A DNA stretch of 33,176 nucleotides from Paludibacter propionicigenes (lineage in GTDB: Bacteria; Bacteroidota; Bacteroidia; Bacteroidales; JAIFNL01): assembly GCA_020721325.1 (NCBI GenBank), contig DYNA01000030.1, positions 1-33,176 on the forward strand, in the 5' to 3' direction. Position numbers and translations under genes: made by a program. Positions 24,339-33,014 of the stretch are shown one piece after another (within the stretch, counting starts at the first letter, position 1; each line of letters opens with the position of its first letter). The notes under the pieces are model-generated. The model was not told the origin of the DNA, did no database searches, and saw nothing but the letters and a program-made list of their open reading frames with translations.

Positions 24339-25294
24339 TTTCAATTGTTATTCCATTGTTTAATGAGCAAGAGAATGTAAATCAGTTATATACACGACTT
24401 ACAAATGCCAGTAGCTCTTGGAACGAAAGTTACGAAATTTTATTTGTAGATGACGGTTCGTTTGATGAAACCTATGAAATGCTTACAAAAATTGCGGATA
24501 GCGATAAAACAGTCCATATTATTAAGCTTTCGCGAAATTTTGGTCACCAAGCTGCCATTTCGGCAGGAATAAAAAAAGCCAAAGGAAATGCCGTAATAAT
24601 TATGGATGGCGACTTGCAAGATCCACCCGAAGAACTTTCAACTTTTTTAAACAAATGGAGAGAAGGATTTCATGTAGTTTATGCTATCCGTAAAAAAAGA
24701 AAAGAGCATTTTTTTAAAAAAATGGCTTATAAAATATTTTACCGTATTTTAAATTTTATAAGTGATATTAATATTCCTTTAGATTCAGGCGACTTTTGCG
24801 TTATGGACAGAAAAGTGGTAAATGTATTAAATAATGAAATGCTTGAATACAGTCGTTTTGTGCGCGGATTGAGAGCTTACGCGGGCTTTAAACAAATAGG
24901 TGTTGAATATGAAAGACACTCAAGGGCTGCGGGCGAAGTAAAATATACTTTTAGCAAATTGTTAAAATTAGCTATCGATGGCTTGCTTGATTTTTCTACT
25001 TTTCCTTTGAAATTAGCTACGTATTTAGGTTTTTTGATAGCTTTTCCGTCATTTCTTGTAGGTTTGTTTTTCATTATTCACCGAATTTTTGATTTTAAAG
25101 TTTTAGGTTATTCTCCTTCCGATACACCCGGTTTAGCTTCACTGGCAGTCGGAGTTTTTTTTCTGGGTGGATTGATTCTCATTATATTAGGTTTAATAGG
25201 CGAGTATATTGGGCGTTTGTATTTTGAAGTGAAGCGAAGACCCTTTTATATTATTGAAGAAATTTATAATCAAGATAAAAAAGTAAGTATTTAG
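24335..25294 (+). CDS. GT2 polyprenyl-phosphate glycosyltransferase (GtrB/CsbB/DPM1-like)
   Basis: The 319-residue protein has the family-2 start MISIVIPLFNEQENV, FVDDGSFDET, and the metal-binding DGDLQDPPEE (91-100). The helical LSRNFGHQAAISAGIKKA segment typical of undecaprenyl-phosphate sugar transferases is present. Two C-terminal membrane hairpins (about 225-250 and 262-290) complete the GtrB/CsbB architecture. It would load a sugar from a nucleotide onto the carrier lipid on the cytoplasmic face. It is coupled to the flavoprotein gene before it and to the membrane protein 4 bp after it. Confidence 0.88.
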   Translation: MISIVIPLFNEQENVNQLYTRLTNASSSWNESYEILFVDDGSFDETYEMLTKIADSDKTVHIIKLSRNFGHQAAISAGIKKAKGNAVIIMDGDLQDPPEELSTFLNKWREGFHVVYAIRKKRKEHFFKKMAYKIFYRILNFISDINIPLDSGDFCVMDRKVVNVLNNEMLEYSRFVRGLRAYAGFKQIGVEYERHSRAAGEVKYTFSKLLKLAIDGLLDFSTFPLKLATYLGFLIAFPSFLVGLFFIIHRIFDFKVLGYSPSDTPGLASLAVGVFFLGGLILIILGLIGEYIGRLYFEVKRRPFYIIEEIYNQDKKVSI

Positions 25295-25298
25295 TAAA

Positions 25299-26801
25299 AT
25301 GTTAAAATCAGATGTTATTTATTCATTCCATATAAAGGTTAAAGTTATTTTAGCAATACTTTCGCTTTTGTATATTTTTATACCATTTACAAATGATGTA
25401 TTAGTTTCGTTTGGTGCTGCATTTCAAGCAGATTATTATGGAAAATGGTTTGAAAATGTAAATCAAACATGGAATATTCGTGGTTTTTTTTATAAGCATA
25501 TTCTCTATTTATATTCAAAAACCTATTTTATTTTTTTTGAAATAATTAATTATACTTTTTTTCCTATTTTCATAAAAATTTTACATTTATTTATACTTTT
25601 GCCTACCGTTTTTTGGGGTTTAAAACAGTCTAATAATTTTCTTAATAAGCATAAAATTAATTATTTATATGTTTTTTATACTTTTGTTTTTACTATTTTT
25701 ACTTCCAGCCATTTTATAGCATTGCAAGCTGAAGAATTTAGTTTTGCTCTTTTTGTAATTATGTTTGGACTTTCGATGTCTGATAAAAAATGGCATAATT
25801 ATTTTTCAGCTTTACTACTTTTACCTTTAATTGGTTTAAAAGGAATTACTATATTTTATGCTGCTTTTTTAGGAGTATTTATGCTTTTTTTACTATATAA
25901 AAAAGAAGAATTGAATAAAATAATTCGGTTTTTCATATCATATATTTTAATGTCCTTTATTATTATTTTACTTTATTTTACTATTTTAAAATTTGAGTTA
26001 AATGATTTAATATCTGCTACTTATTTTCAAAAATCTTTTCAAATTTCCTTCCTATCTTTTTTAGGAATGATAAAAATATATACCATTGCTATTTTTCATA
26101 TTCCGGTTTTGCTTTTATTGGCGTATTTAATATTGGTTTATATAATTAAAAATAGAAAAGAATATGTAAATATAATATTTTTAAGTTTTTTGTTATTAAT
26201 ACCTATCGTAGTAATTGTTTTTCAAAATAAATTTTTCCCATATCACTATGTAATTTTTTTACCAGTATTTTTATTTGTTTTATTCTATTTTTCCAAAAAT
26301 ATAAATTATAAAATACTTTTAATTTTATTTCTTTTTTCATTTCTATTTCGGTTTATTCCAAATTATAAAATACCGGATTTACCTTATTTAAGACATGCAA
26401 ATCTAAATTATTTTAATTCGATTTTTCACACAAAATATAAGAATTACAGCATTTTAGCTGATAAAATTTTACCACATAATGAAGAAATTTTATTTCTTAG
26501 CGATGGAACACCGAATTATTTTATTTTAAATAAATCCTATTTGCGATATTTTTATCCGTTACCACTTCAAAGAGTGGAAAACAATAGTAAGCTTACAGAA
26601 ACAGATATTTACCAAGAAACTTTAAATAAACTTTTGCAATATAGAGGAAATTACATTTTATTGCAACCCAATTGGTTCAACTTAAATTTACACCCAAACA
26701 TCAAACAAAAAATAGAGAATGAATACCAACTTATTTTTCAATTTATTGATGAGCGTACTCCTTCAGGAAGTATTTTTGTTTATGAAAAAAACTCGGATTA
26801 A
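25299..26801 (+). CDS. Multi-spanning membrane protein, probable GT-C-type glycosyltransferase
   Basis: The 500-residue protein has about ten to twelve membrane helices over residues 15-360 and a soluble C-terminal domain of about 120 residues (ILADKILPHNEEILFLSDGT onward). The first loop after helix 1 contains acidic residues (FTNDVLVSFGAAFQADYYGK), where GT-C enzymes place their catalytic or metal-binding acids. Right after a GtrB-like gene, the third member is expected to move a sugar from the lipid carrier to its acceptor in the periplasm. No sequence motif I know identifies the family, so the call rests on topology and context. Composition is more AT-rich than in the neighbouring genes. 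Confidence 0.6.
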   Translation: MLKSDVIYSFHIKVKVILAILSLLYIFIPFTNDVLVSFGAAFQADYYGKWFENVNQTWNIRGFFYKHILYLYSKTYFIFFEIINYTFFPIFIKILHLFILLPTVFWGLKQSNNFLNKHKINYLYVFYTFVFTIFTSSHFIALQAEEFSFALFVIMFGLSMSDKKWHNYFSALLLLPLIGLKGITIFYAAFLGVFMLFLLYKKEELNKIIRFFISYILMSFIIILLYFTILKFELNDLISATYFQKSFQISFLSFLGMIKIYTIAIFHIPVLLLLAYLILVYIIKNRKEYVNIIFLSFLLLIPIVVIVFQNKFFPYHYVIFLPVFLFVLFYFSKNINYKILLILFLFSFLFRFIPNYKIPDLPYLRHANLNYFNSIFHTKYKNYSILADKILPHNEEILFLSDGTPNYFILNKSYLRYFYPLPLQRVENNSKLTETDIYQETLNKLLQYRGNYILLQPNWFNLNLHPNIKQKIENEYQLIFQFIDERTPSGSIFVYEKNSD

Positions 26802-26834
26802 GCACTTGCTAAATACCTTTTTTTTTATAGCAAT

Positions 26835-27983
26835 TTATTCCAAAATCATATCAGCAAATTCACGTACAGCTCCTTCGCCTCCTTTTTTATTTAAAATTAA
26901 AATATTGGGGATATTTTTAATTTTTTGCATTGCATTTGCCGGACAAGCAGCAAATCCAACAAGGCTAAGTAGTTCTAAATCATTAATATCATCACCTATG
27001 TAAGCAACATTTTTTAAAGAAATCTGGAGTTTATTACAAAGTTTTGTAACTGTTTCTAATTTTGAGCTTTCACCATAAAAATAGTAGTCGAGTTTCAGTT
27101 TTTCAGCTCTTCTACGATTCAATTCACGAGTTTCGGCTGTAATAATTCCGGTTTTGATGCCTTTTTTGCTCAATAAATTCAATCCCATGCCGTCATAAGT
27201 AGAGAATTTCTTCAATTCATCGCCATTTTCGGAATAATACATACCGGCATCGGTCAAAGTGCCATCAACATCGGTTAAAAACAATTTTATTTCCGCTTTT
27301 TTGGGGTTTTCATTGGATAAAATATAATGTTTCATTAAATTTTCTGCTATTACCCAATCGTGAGGCTCGTCTATTTCAAGCGAGGTATATTCGGGCATTT
27401 CATAAATTCCAATTTTGCCTGAAAGACGATTCTTATATTTTTTTATATTTTTTATTGAATTTATGTAAAAAGCTCCATTTTCCATTAATTCACCTGAAAA
27501 TTCCTGCCTTCGGGGTCTATTTTGGTAATCGTAATTCTTAGAATTTCCATTTTCATTCCAAAAAAAGCGTTTTATACGTACACAAGTAAGCATGGAATCG
27601 TATTTTTTTTGCAAAAATTGCATTATTGCTTCATTAAAATGCTCCGTTTGAGTAAAAGGTGATGTAGCTTGGGCTAAAATGAATAAATCATCATCAAAAT
27701 AATCGGTTTTTTCCAAATATTCAAGCATCACAGCCTCAGTTGAAGCTGTGTCGCTTGCATTTTCTACACTTCTATTGTATATTTTAACTTTGTCAAAGTT
27801 AAAACTTAAAACTGTATTTACTATTTTTTCACAGTCTGTTGCTACAATAATTTCATCAATTATTGAATCTTGCAATGCTTTTAAATTCCAGTAAACCAAT
27901 GGTTTGCCACAAAAAAGTTTAATATTTTTTAGTGAGATGGATTTACTTCCGCAACGAACCGGAATGAAAGCTATTTTTTTCAA
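26835..27983 (-). CDS. Fusion: CMP-nonulosonate (acylneuraminate) cytidylyltransferase + KdsC-like HAD phosphatase
   Basis: Residues 1 to about 225 are a NeuA-type cytidylyltransferase: FIPVRCGSKSISLKNIKLF (N-terminal nucleotide loop), ATSPF, and MENGAFYI and IDEPHDW near the end. Residues about 233-382 are a type C0 HAD phosphatase: LFLTDVDGTLTD (D238, D240), ITAETR and YIGDDINDLELL (D331, D332). The same order occurs in animal CMP-sialate synthetases. In bacteria that make 9-phosphorylated nonulosonates a KdsC-like phosphatase removes the phosphate before CMP activation. This single protein could therefore do both steps. It lies 23 bp downstream of the neuB-like gene and is the last gene of the unit. 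Confidence 0.87.
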   Translation of the reverse strand: MKKIAFIPVRCGSKSISLKNIKLFCGKPLVYWNLKALQDSIIDEIIVATDCEKIVNTVLSFNFDKVKIYNRSVENASDTASTEAVMLEYLEKTDYFDDDLFILAQATSPFTQTEHFNEAIMQFLQKKYDSMLTCVRIKRFFWNENGNSKNYDYQNRPRRQEFSGELMENGAFYINSIKNIKKYKNRLSGKIGIYEMPEYTSLEIDEPHDWVIAENLMKHYILSNENPKKAEIKLFLTDVDGTLTDAGMYYSENGDELKKFSTYDGMGLNLLSKKGIKTGIITAETRELNRRRAEKLKLDYYFYGESSKLETVTKLCNKLQISLKNVAYIGDDINDLELLSLVGFAACPANAMQKIKNIPNILILNKKGGEGAVREFADMILE

Positions 27984-28006
27984 TGGTTATAAAATTTTAT
28001 AATAAA

Positions 28007-28888
28007 TTATTTTCTAAATTTTAATTTTTCTCTTTGAACTTTTTCTACATCAAGAATTTCTTCCTCTTTGTAATTCAATGATTTATATGAAGCATTCAAA
28101 TCTCTCACTAATTTTCGCATTCCTTCGGGTTCGAGCGAAGCTGCGTGGTCTGTTCCTTTCCAAGTGCGGTCTTTCGTAAAATGGCGTTCCACCCATCGCG
28201 CACCTAAAGTGTAGGCAACATTGTCAATAGCTATTCCAAGATGATGACCAGAAAAAGCTATTTCTGCTACTCGTTCACCATAAATTTCGTATAATCTCTT
28301 TATTTCTAATAGATTAATATCTTCAAATGCTACCGGATAACCCGATGTACATGAATAGATAACTAAACGGTCTTTTGCCGAATTATTTTCTTCAAAAAAA
28401 CGAACAATTGATTCTTCTTCTGTGTGAGTTGTCATGCCGAAAGAGACATGAACTGAGCCTTTGTAATTGTCGCGAAGTACTTTTAGCAGTTCAAAATGAT
28501 TGTTGCAAGCCGATGGAATTTTGATGTAATCTGGCTTTAAATCAATGATTTCGCGTGCTGAAGTAACGTCCCAAACCGAGGTAGCATAACCGATGCCTTT
28601 CATTTCGCAATACGCTTTGAGTTCTGCATGTTGCAATGCTGAAAACTCCAAAAACTCACGATGTTCACCATAAGTTTTTCCGTAAGCGTGCATTTGGTTT
28701 GGGTGAGGGCTGTTGTATTGCTCTTTGGTGAGCAGTTCGCGTGCATTTCGTTTTTGGAACTTTGCATAATCTGCACCGCAAAATTTTGCAATGTCGATTA
28801 ATTCCTTAGCTATTTCCATTTCTCCTTTGTGATTGCAGCCTATTTCGGCTACAACTTTTGGTTTTTTGTATTTAAAATCTTTCGTCAT
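28007..28888 (-). CDS. NeuB-type nonulosonate (sialic acid/KDN) synthase without a SAF domain
   Basis: The 293-residue protein contains the NeuB barrel. KVVAEIGCNHKGEMEIAKEL (11-30) is the conserved first strand and helix. YIKIPSACNNHFELL, VIYSCTSGYP and ARWVERHFTKDRTWKGTDHA cover the active-site side, where phosphoenolpyruvate condenses with an N-acylmannosamine or mannose (phosphate). The usual C-terminal antifreeze-like (SAF) domain, which makes NeuB about 340-350 residues, is absent; the protein ends in a short helix (KVQREKLKFRK). No ManNAc-producing epimerase gene is in the window. The downstream phosphatase fusion points to a 9-phosphate product. Confidence 0.85.
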   Translation of the reverse strand: MTKDFKYKKPKVVAEIGCNHKGEMEIAKELIDIAKFCGADYAKFQKRNARELLTKEQYNSPHPNQMHAYGKTYGEHREFLEFSALQHAELKAYCEMKGIGYATSVWDVTSAREIIDLKPDYIKIPSACNNHFELLKVLRDNYKGSVHVSFGMTTHTEEESIVRFFEENNSAKDRLVIYSCTSGYPVAFEDINLLEIKRLYEIYGERVAEIAFSGHHLGIAIDNVAYTLGARWVERHFTKDRTWKGTDHAASLEPEGMRKLVRDLNASYKSLNYKEEEILDVEKVQREKLKFRK

Positions 28889-28899
28889 GTTCTATTTTT

Positions 28900-29772
28900 T
28901 TATAATTTTATTCGTTCAAATGCGTCTATAAAAGAATTGGGTGTGGCATTCAAAATTTGCACATTTTGTGATTTAGCATACTCATTTAGAACGAAATAGC
29001 CTTTGAAAGCCAGCATAAATTTATGTAAAATCTCATGCAAACGTCTTGCTCCTACTCCTCTTTTGTCGAGTGTTTGAGGTTTCGATGTTTGTTCGTCATA
29101 GAAATGTTTCTGATTGATAAGGGCTTGATTGTTTTCATTTACAGAAATATCTTTTAACCACGAATGTTCTGCGCCAAAAAGATATATTTTTTTATAACCT
29201 AAATTCATTGCATTAAATATGGAAGGCACCATAATATTGTGTGGGCGAGTCATTCCAAAATTTTTTCGAAATAAGAAATGCCTTAAAACTTTCCATGTTT
29301 CAATGGGCGTGTTGTTGTAAAAAAAAATGTGAATTTTTTTATTTTCATGTAAAATATTTTGCCAGCGTTTATATTTTTGAGATTCAAACGGAATAAAAAA
29401 ATCAATATGCCAGTTTGTTTTTTCAGTCATAGCTGTAAAAAGACGATTACTTGCTTCAACAAATTGATTATCAATGTTATCGAGCCATAAATCGGGTGCT
29501 GATGTCATGTAGAAACGCGGCTTTAGTTGAGTATAAAATTCGGTTGTGGGAAAATGATTTACACAGATTAATTCCTTATCTTTCAGAAAATCAATCTGTT
29601 TTGTAATCATTTCTTTAAGCGAAGGTCCGTTGCCTAAAATAACAATTTCTTTGGTTTGCTTTGTTTTTTTTATTTTTACATTCCATTTCGACAAAAGAAT
29701 TAGACGTGCTAAAGTCGCAATTGTTTTTCCAAGATTGTCAAGAAAAGTTTGTATGAAAAGTATAAAATTCAT
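28900..29772 (-). CDS. GT42/DUF115-like protein, putative sialyltransferase
   Basis: The 290-residue protein carries KEIVILGNGPSLKEM (41-55). This nucleotide-binding loop closely resembles the GNGPSLKEI segment of Campylobacter CstI/CstII (GT42). It is followed by a second matching stretch LGYKKIYLFGAEHSW (191-205, compare GYKEIYLSGIDF) and a terminal VQILNATPNSFIDAFERI like the CPNS segment of GT42. A hydrophobic N-terminus (about 1-28) could attach it to the membrane. Placed between neuB and a GT2 gene in a CMP-nonulosonate unit, transfer of the CMP-activated sugar is the most economical role. MptE/DUF115 proteins share the GNGPS motif, so the assignment is not certain. Confidence 0.6.
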   Translation of the reverse strand: MNFILFIQTFLDNLGKTIATLARLILLSKWNVKIKKTKQTKEIVILGNGPSLKEMITKQIDFLKDKELICVNHFPTTEFYTQLKPRFYMTSAPDLWLDNIDNQFVEASNRLFTAMTEKTNWHIDFFIPFESQKYKRWQNILHENKKIHIFFYNNTPIETWKVLRHFLFRKNFGMTRPHNIMVPSIFNAMNLGYKKIYLFGAEHSWLKDISVNENNQALINQKHFYDEQTSKPQTLDKRGVGARRLHEILHKFMLAFKGYFVLNEYAKSQNVQILNATPNSFIDAFERIKL

Positions 29773-29781
29773 ATTTTAAAA

Positions 29782-30690
29782 CTAAATTTTTGTAAAAAAA
29801 AGTCCTTTTGATACCCAAATTCGAAAACGGATTATCATTTTTGCTTTTTCTATTTTAAATGTATAGAAAAAATACAAGTAAATGATTAAACTTGCTCCCC
29901 ATTTGAACAATTCACGTAAAAAACTCGTAAAAATTTCAAAAAAACTGATACTTTTTGCTCTGATTTTTTCACTTTTACCTATTTCGATGGCTTGTTTTTT
30001 GATAAAGTCGAAACTTAATCGCTTTTGAGGCACTAAATGATGCACTTTTGCATTCGGAATATAGGCTATTTGTTCGCCAGCTTTTTGTAATCTGTAAAAA
30101 ATATCTTTTTCTTCGCCCCCTTGCATTCCTGAGCCTATTCGCCCAAGGTTTACATTAAATTTTCCGTATTTTTCAAATGCCTTTCGGCGAAAAGCCATAT
30201 TTGCCCCAATGGGGAAATTTCTATTTTTAAATAATTTAACTTCATCTCCCAAATCGATGACTGAAACCAAGGGTAAAAGGTATTTGGACATCCAAATGGG
30301 CTGTTTATATTCCCATTTTGGGTAAATTCGACCACCTCCGGCTATTATTTGCTTGTTTTCTACAAAAAAGCGGTCGATTTCATGCAAATAATTGTTGAAA
30401 GCAAAGGCATCATCGTCTATAAATACTAAAATATCGCCTTTTGACTCATCAATTCCTCTGTTTCGTGCGTAGGAAAGACCTTGATTGTATTCAATGATGT
30501 ATCTGAAATTCAAATTCGGATACTTTTCAGCAAAGGAATTACAAATTGATTCTGTACTATCGCTACTGTTATTGTTTATTAAAATTATTTCAAATTTTTT
30601 TGGTTCAAAAGTCTGATTAGCAAGACTTTCGAGAGCATTTGGTAGATATTTTTCTCTATTGTATGTACTTACAATAACGGATAATTTCAT
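29782..30690 (-). CDS. Family 2 glycosyltransferase
   Basis: The 302-residue protein starts MKLSVIVSTYNREKYLPNAL and has ILINNNSSDST, FIDDDAF (DDD 92-94, metal and nucleotide-sugar binding) and the acceptor-side GGEEKDIFYR motif. This is the classic GT-A fold. A hydrophobic C-terminal stretch (about 250-275, ASLIIYLYFFYTF) may bind the membrane. It is first in the nonulosonate unit and ends 9 bp before the GT42-like gene. Donor and acceptor are unknown. Confidence 0.9.
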   Translation of the reverse strand: MKLSVIVSTYNREKYLPNALESLANQTFEPKKFEIILINNNSSDSTESICNSFAEKYPNLNFRYIIEYNQGLSYARNRGIDESKGDILVFIDDDAFAFNNYLHEIDRFFVENKQIIAGGGRIYPKWEYKQPIWMSKYLLPLVSVIDLGDEVKLFKNRNFPIGANMAFRRKAFEKYGKFNVNLGRIGSGMQGGEEKDIFYRLQKAGEQIAYIPNAKVHHLVPQKRLSFDFIKKQAIEIGKSEKIRAKSISFFEIFTSFLRELFKWGASLIIYLYFFYTFKIEKAKMIIRFRIWVSKGLFFTKI

Positions 30691-30739
30691 AGACTAATTT
30701 TACCTGATTTTTTATAAAAAACTTTTTAAATTTTTTTTG

Positions 30740-30747
30740 CAAAAATA
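30740..30747 (-). promoter_or_regulatory. Possible -7 element for the nonulosonate unit
   Basis: TATTTTTG followed by C on the minus strand lies 50 nt upstream of the GT2 start. No correctly spaced TTG was found. The rest of the 233-bp spacer (30691-30923) is AT-rich and carries no gene. Confidence 0.35.
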
Positions 30748-30923
30748 AAAAAAATAAGCATCTTTTGTTTATCTGTTTACTTTTTTTTTCGGAGTTCGTT
30801 TTATTTTAATTTAATTTAAAGCAAAAGAATGCTACATATAAAACTTAAATACCTTATTTTTAATAGTTTATAAGATATTAAAAGTATAATTAGAATTTCA
30901 TTTTTTTATTTGGCTTTGTTTGT

Positions 30924-31748
30924 TTAGTAGCCAATTTTCAAATTGCTTTTTCGCAATGAATCTTTCTGATTTTCAGACCATTTGTAAGAATTTTTGTACA
31001 TAGCTTTTTCCCATTCGCCATACATAGGGTTGGGTAAAACAATAAATTTTGTTCCAAAATCGGCTTTATTTTCATCTACCAAACCAAAAGCCATGTCGTC
31101 CGAACGCTTGGCGTACATTTCGGAAAAATCGGTTAAATTGTCGCCTACAAAAAGTATAATCTCGTAATTTTGAGACACTTGCTCACGTCTGGGCGTTTTA
31201 TCGGAAGTGGAAGTGCGCAAAAGTATGTATTCCGCTTTTGCATTTGGAAAACCTTTTTCTTGTAAATTTTTCACCGTAGATTGCAACTCAGAAGTGTCGC
31301 GATTGGAGATGTAAAAAACTTCAACTCCTTGATTTTTAGCAAAATTAGTGAAATCGACCGCGCCGGGTAAAGCTTCTGCAATAGCCAAATCTGTCCATAC
31401 TTTCCATGTTTCTTTGCTAAAAGATTTGCCCGTAACAATGGCTTTGGCTTGCGAGGGGCTGTTATTGAGAATAGTTTCGTCAATATCGAGTACAACTGCC
31501 GGTTTTTTTGTACTTTTTAGTGCTTTTTTGTTTAAAATCAAACGTTCTTTTGCAAAAAAATACGTTTGATAATAAATTGCACGCATTTCGGCGGCTTGTT
31601 GATACCAGTTGGTTGCCAAAACCATGTACTCGTTGGTAGAAATAATTTCTTCTTTTGGATTAACTTTCTCTGTATCAATTACATTTGTTTTCGTTTGGCA
31701 CGAAAAAAATAAGCTTGTAAGTAAAAAAAATAGAGTTGTATTTTTCAT
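30924..31748 (-). CDS. 5'-nucleotidase, lipoprotein e(P4) family (HAD acid phosphatase)
   Basis: I place the start at 31748, giving MKNTTLFFLLTSLFFSCQTK, a lipoprotein signal with lipidated Cys17. The longer frame from 31826 would put an extra hydrophobic segment in front. The 274-residue protein has HAD motif I VVLDIDETILNNSP (nucleophile and acid Asp), a YISNRD motif II-like segment and FVGDNLTDF with the metal-binding Asp pair. These are the marks of e(P4)/class C acid phosphatases, which dephosphorylate NMN and other nucleotides at the cell surface. The RTSTSDKTPRR segment is also typical. It is a single gene; the M14 peptidase gene upstream ends 105 bp before its start. Confidence 0.92.
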   Translation of the reverse strand: MKNTTLFFLLTSLFFSCQTKTNVIDTEKVNPKEEIISTNEYMVLATNWYQQAAEMRAIYYQTYFFAKERLILNKKALKSTKKPAVVLDIDETILNNSPSQAKAIVTGKSFSKETWKVWTDLAIAEALPGAVDFTNFAKNQGVEVFYISNRDTSELQSTVKNLQEKGFPNAKAEYILLRTSTSDKTPRREQVSQNYEIILFVGDNLTDFSEMYAKRSDDMAFGLVDENKADFGTKFIVLPNPMYGEWEKAMYKNSYKWSENQKDSLRKSNLKIGY

Positions 31749-31852
31749 TTTTTTTATATAAAAATTAAATTTTATGGTAAAAAATAGTACGATAAAAATT
31801 GAAAACTTTTGAATTTTCAAATTCACAAATTTTCAATTTTTTTAAAAAAGTA

Positions 31853-32980
31853 TTAACGTAAATTATCCACAACTGCCAAAATTGGATTTAATACCGATTT
31901 TCCTAATAAAACTGACCGTTCGTCTGACCAGCCGTACAATTCGTCTGGTAAATTGGCATTGTCTTTAAAGGGCATTTCGATGGTGTACGAAAGGCACTTG
32001 AAGCGTTCACCAATTTGTTTGCAAGCTATGGCTAAATTTCCGGTTCCGGGAGCGTTGAGCGGATAATGATGCGTGTCTTGAAAATTAGGACTTACTTGAA
32101 TCCATGCTGTTTTAAAAGCATCTTCAAGTTGCTTAATATGAGCATTGTACGAAGGCACACCTTCTGTACCTGAAACAAAAACATAAGGTAAAGCTTCGTC
32201 TCCATGCACGTCGAGCGACATATCGACACCTTTTTCTATCATTTTGTTCAAAATATGATACACTTCAGGGCTATTTTCCTTATCGGGAACTGCCCATTCG
32301 CGGTTGAGATTGCGTCCGGCGGCATTTACACGCAGGTTTCCGAGTATTGAACCGTCAATATTTGCATTTGGAACCACATAAAAACAAGTTTTTTGCAATA
32401 AAGTACGCGAAACAGGGTCGTTTTCGTCTAAAATTCGGTTCAAAAAGCCTTCGATGAACCATTCAGCCATGCTTTCGCCCGGATGTTGGCGTGCTATGAG
32501 CCAGATTTTCTTTTTTTGGTCGTTTTCATCGCCAATTGTTAGCATATCTATATCGCGTCCTTGAAACGTTTCGCCAATGACTTCGAGCTTGCAAAAATCG
32601 GAAAGTTGAGCATCGTGAACCAATTCTTGGTGGCGTTGGTACGAATAGGGCGCAAAATAGGCAAAATACATCGAATTGTGAACGGGAATCCAGTCAAACC
32701 GCAAAATTCCATCGGTGTAAGTGGTTGGTATTCTGAACCACTCTTCTTTATCGTAGGAAGCTACAACGTGATAATTTTCCCAACCTTCTGGATATGAAGA
32801 GTTTCCGGCGTTTTCGATGCTAAAAAAACATTCTTTTTTCATTGCGCCAGTTAAGCGAAAATGAAACCATTGCTTGATGTCCGACTGCGTGTCTTTTCGT
32901 AAATTTAGCCGGATTTCACCATTTTCGGAAAGGCTTATTATTTCTATGCTTCCACTGTCAAATTGTGTTGATATTTTCAT
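31853..32980 (-). CDS. M14 family zinc carboxypeptidase of the cytosolic carboxypeptidase type
   Basis: The 375-residue protein has an N-terminal beta-sandwich (about 1-115; YHVVASYDKEEWFRIPTTY) and a catalytic domain. Zinc ligands are H166 and E169 (RQHPGESM) and H259 (LDVHGDE). The substrate-binding GRNLNREW is at about 222-229, and the general base is E335 (YTIEMPFKD). This N-domain plus catalytic layout is that of M14B/CCP-like enzymes (in eukaryotes, tubulin deglutamylases). Bacterial members are common but poorly characterised. No signal peptide is seen, so it is cytoplasmic. A -7-like TATTTTTG lies at 33022-33015 on the same strand. Confidence 0.92.
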   Translation of the reverse strand: MKISTQFDSGSIEIISLSENGEIRLNLRKDTQSDIKQWFHFRLTGAMKKECFFSIENAGNSSYPEGWENYHVVASYDKEEWFRIPTTYTDGILRFDWIPVHNSMYFAYFAPYSYQRHQELVHDAQLSDFCKLEVIGETFQGRDIDMLTIGDENDQKKKIWLIARQHPGESMAEWFIEGFLNRILDENDPVSRTLLQKTCFYVVPNANIDGSILGNLRVNAAGRNLNREWAVPDKENSPEVYHILNKMIEKGVDMSLDVHGDEALPYVFVSGTEGVPSYNAHIKQLEDAFKTAWIQVSPNFQDTHHYPLNAPGTGNLAIACKQIGERFKCLSYTIEMPFKDNANLPDELYGWSDERSVLLGKSVLNPILAVVDNLR

Positions 32981-33014
32981 TAAATTTTTTTTTTTATAAT
33001 TTTTTTTTTTTTTA

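Noticed and set aside
26806-26833. TTGCTA/TAGCAA inverted repeat between convergent genes as a terminator
   Set aside because: The stem is only 6 bp with a long loop, so it is too weak to call.
31749-31826. Earlier ATG for the e(P4) lipoprotein
   Set aside because: It would place a second hydrophobic stretch before a canonical lipoprotein signal; the ATG at 31748 gives the normal precursor.
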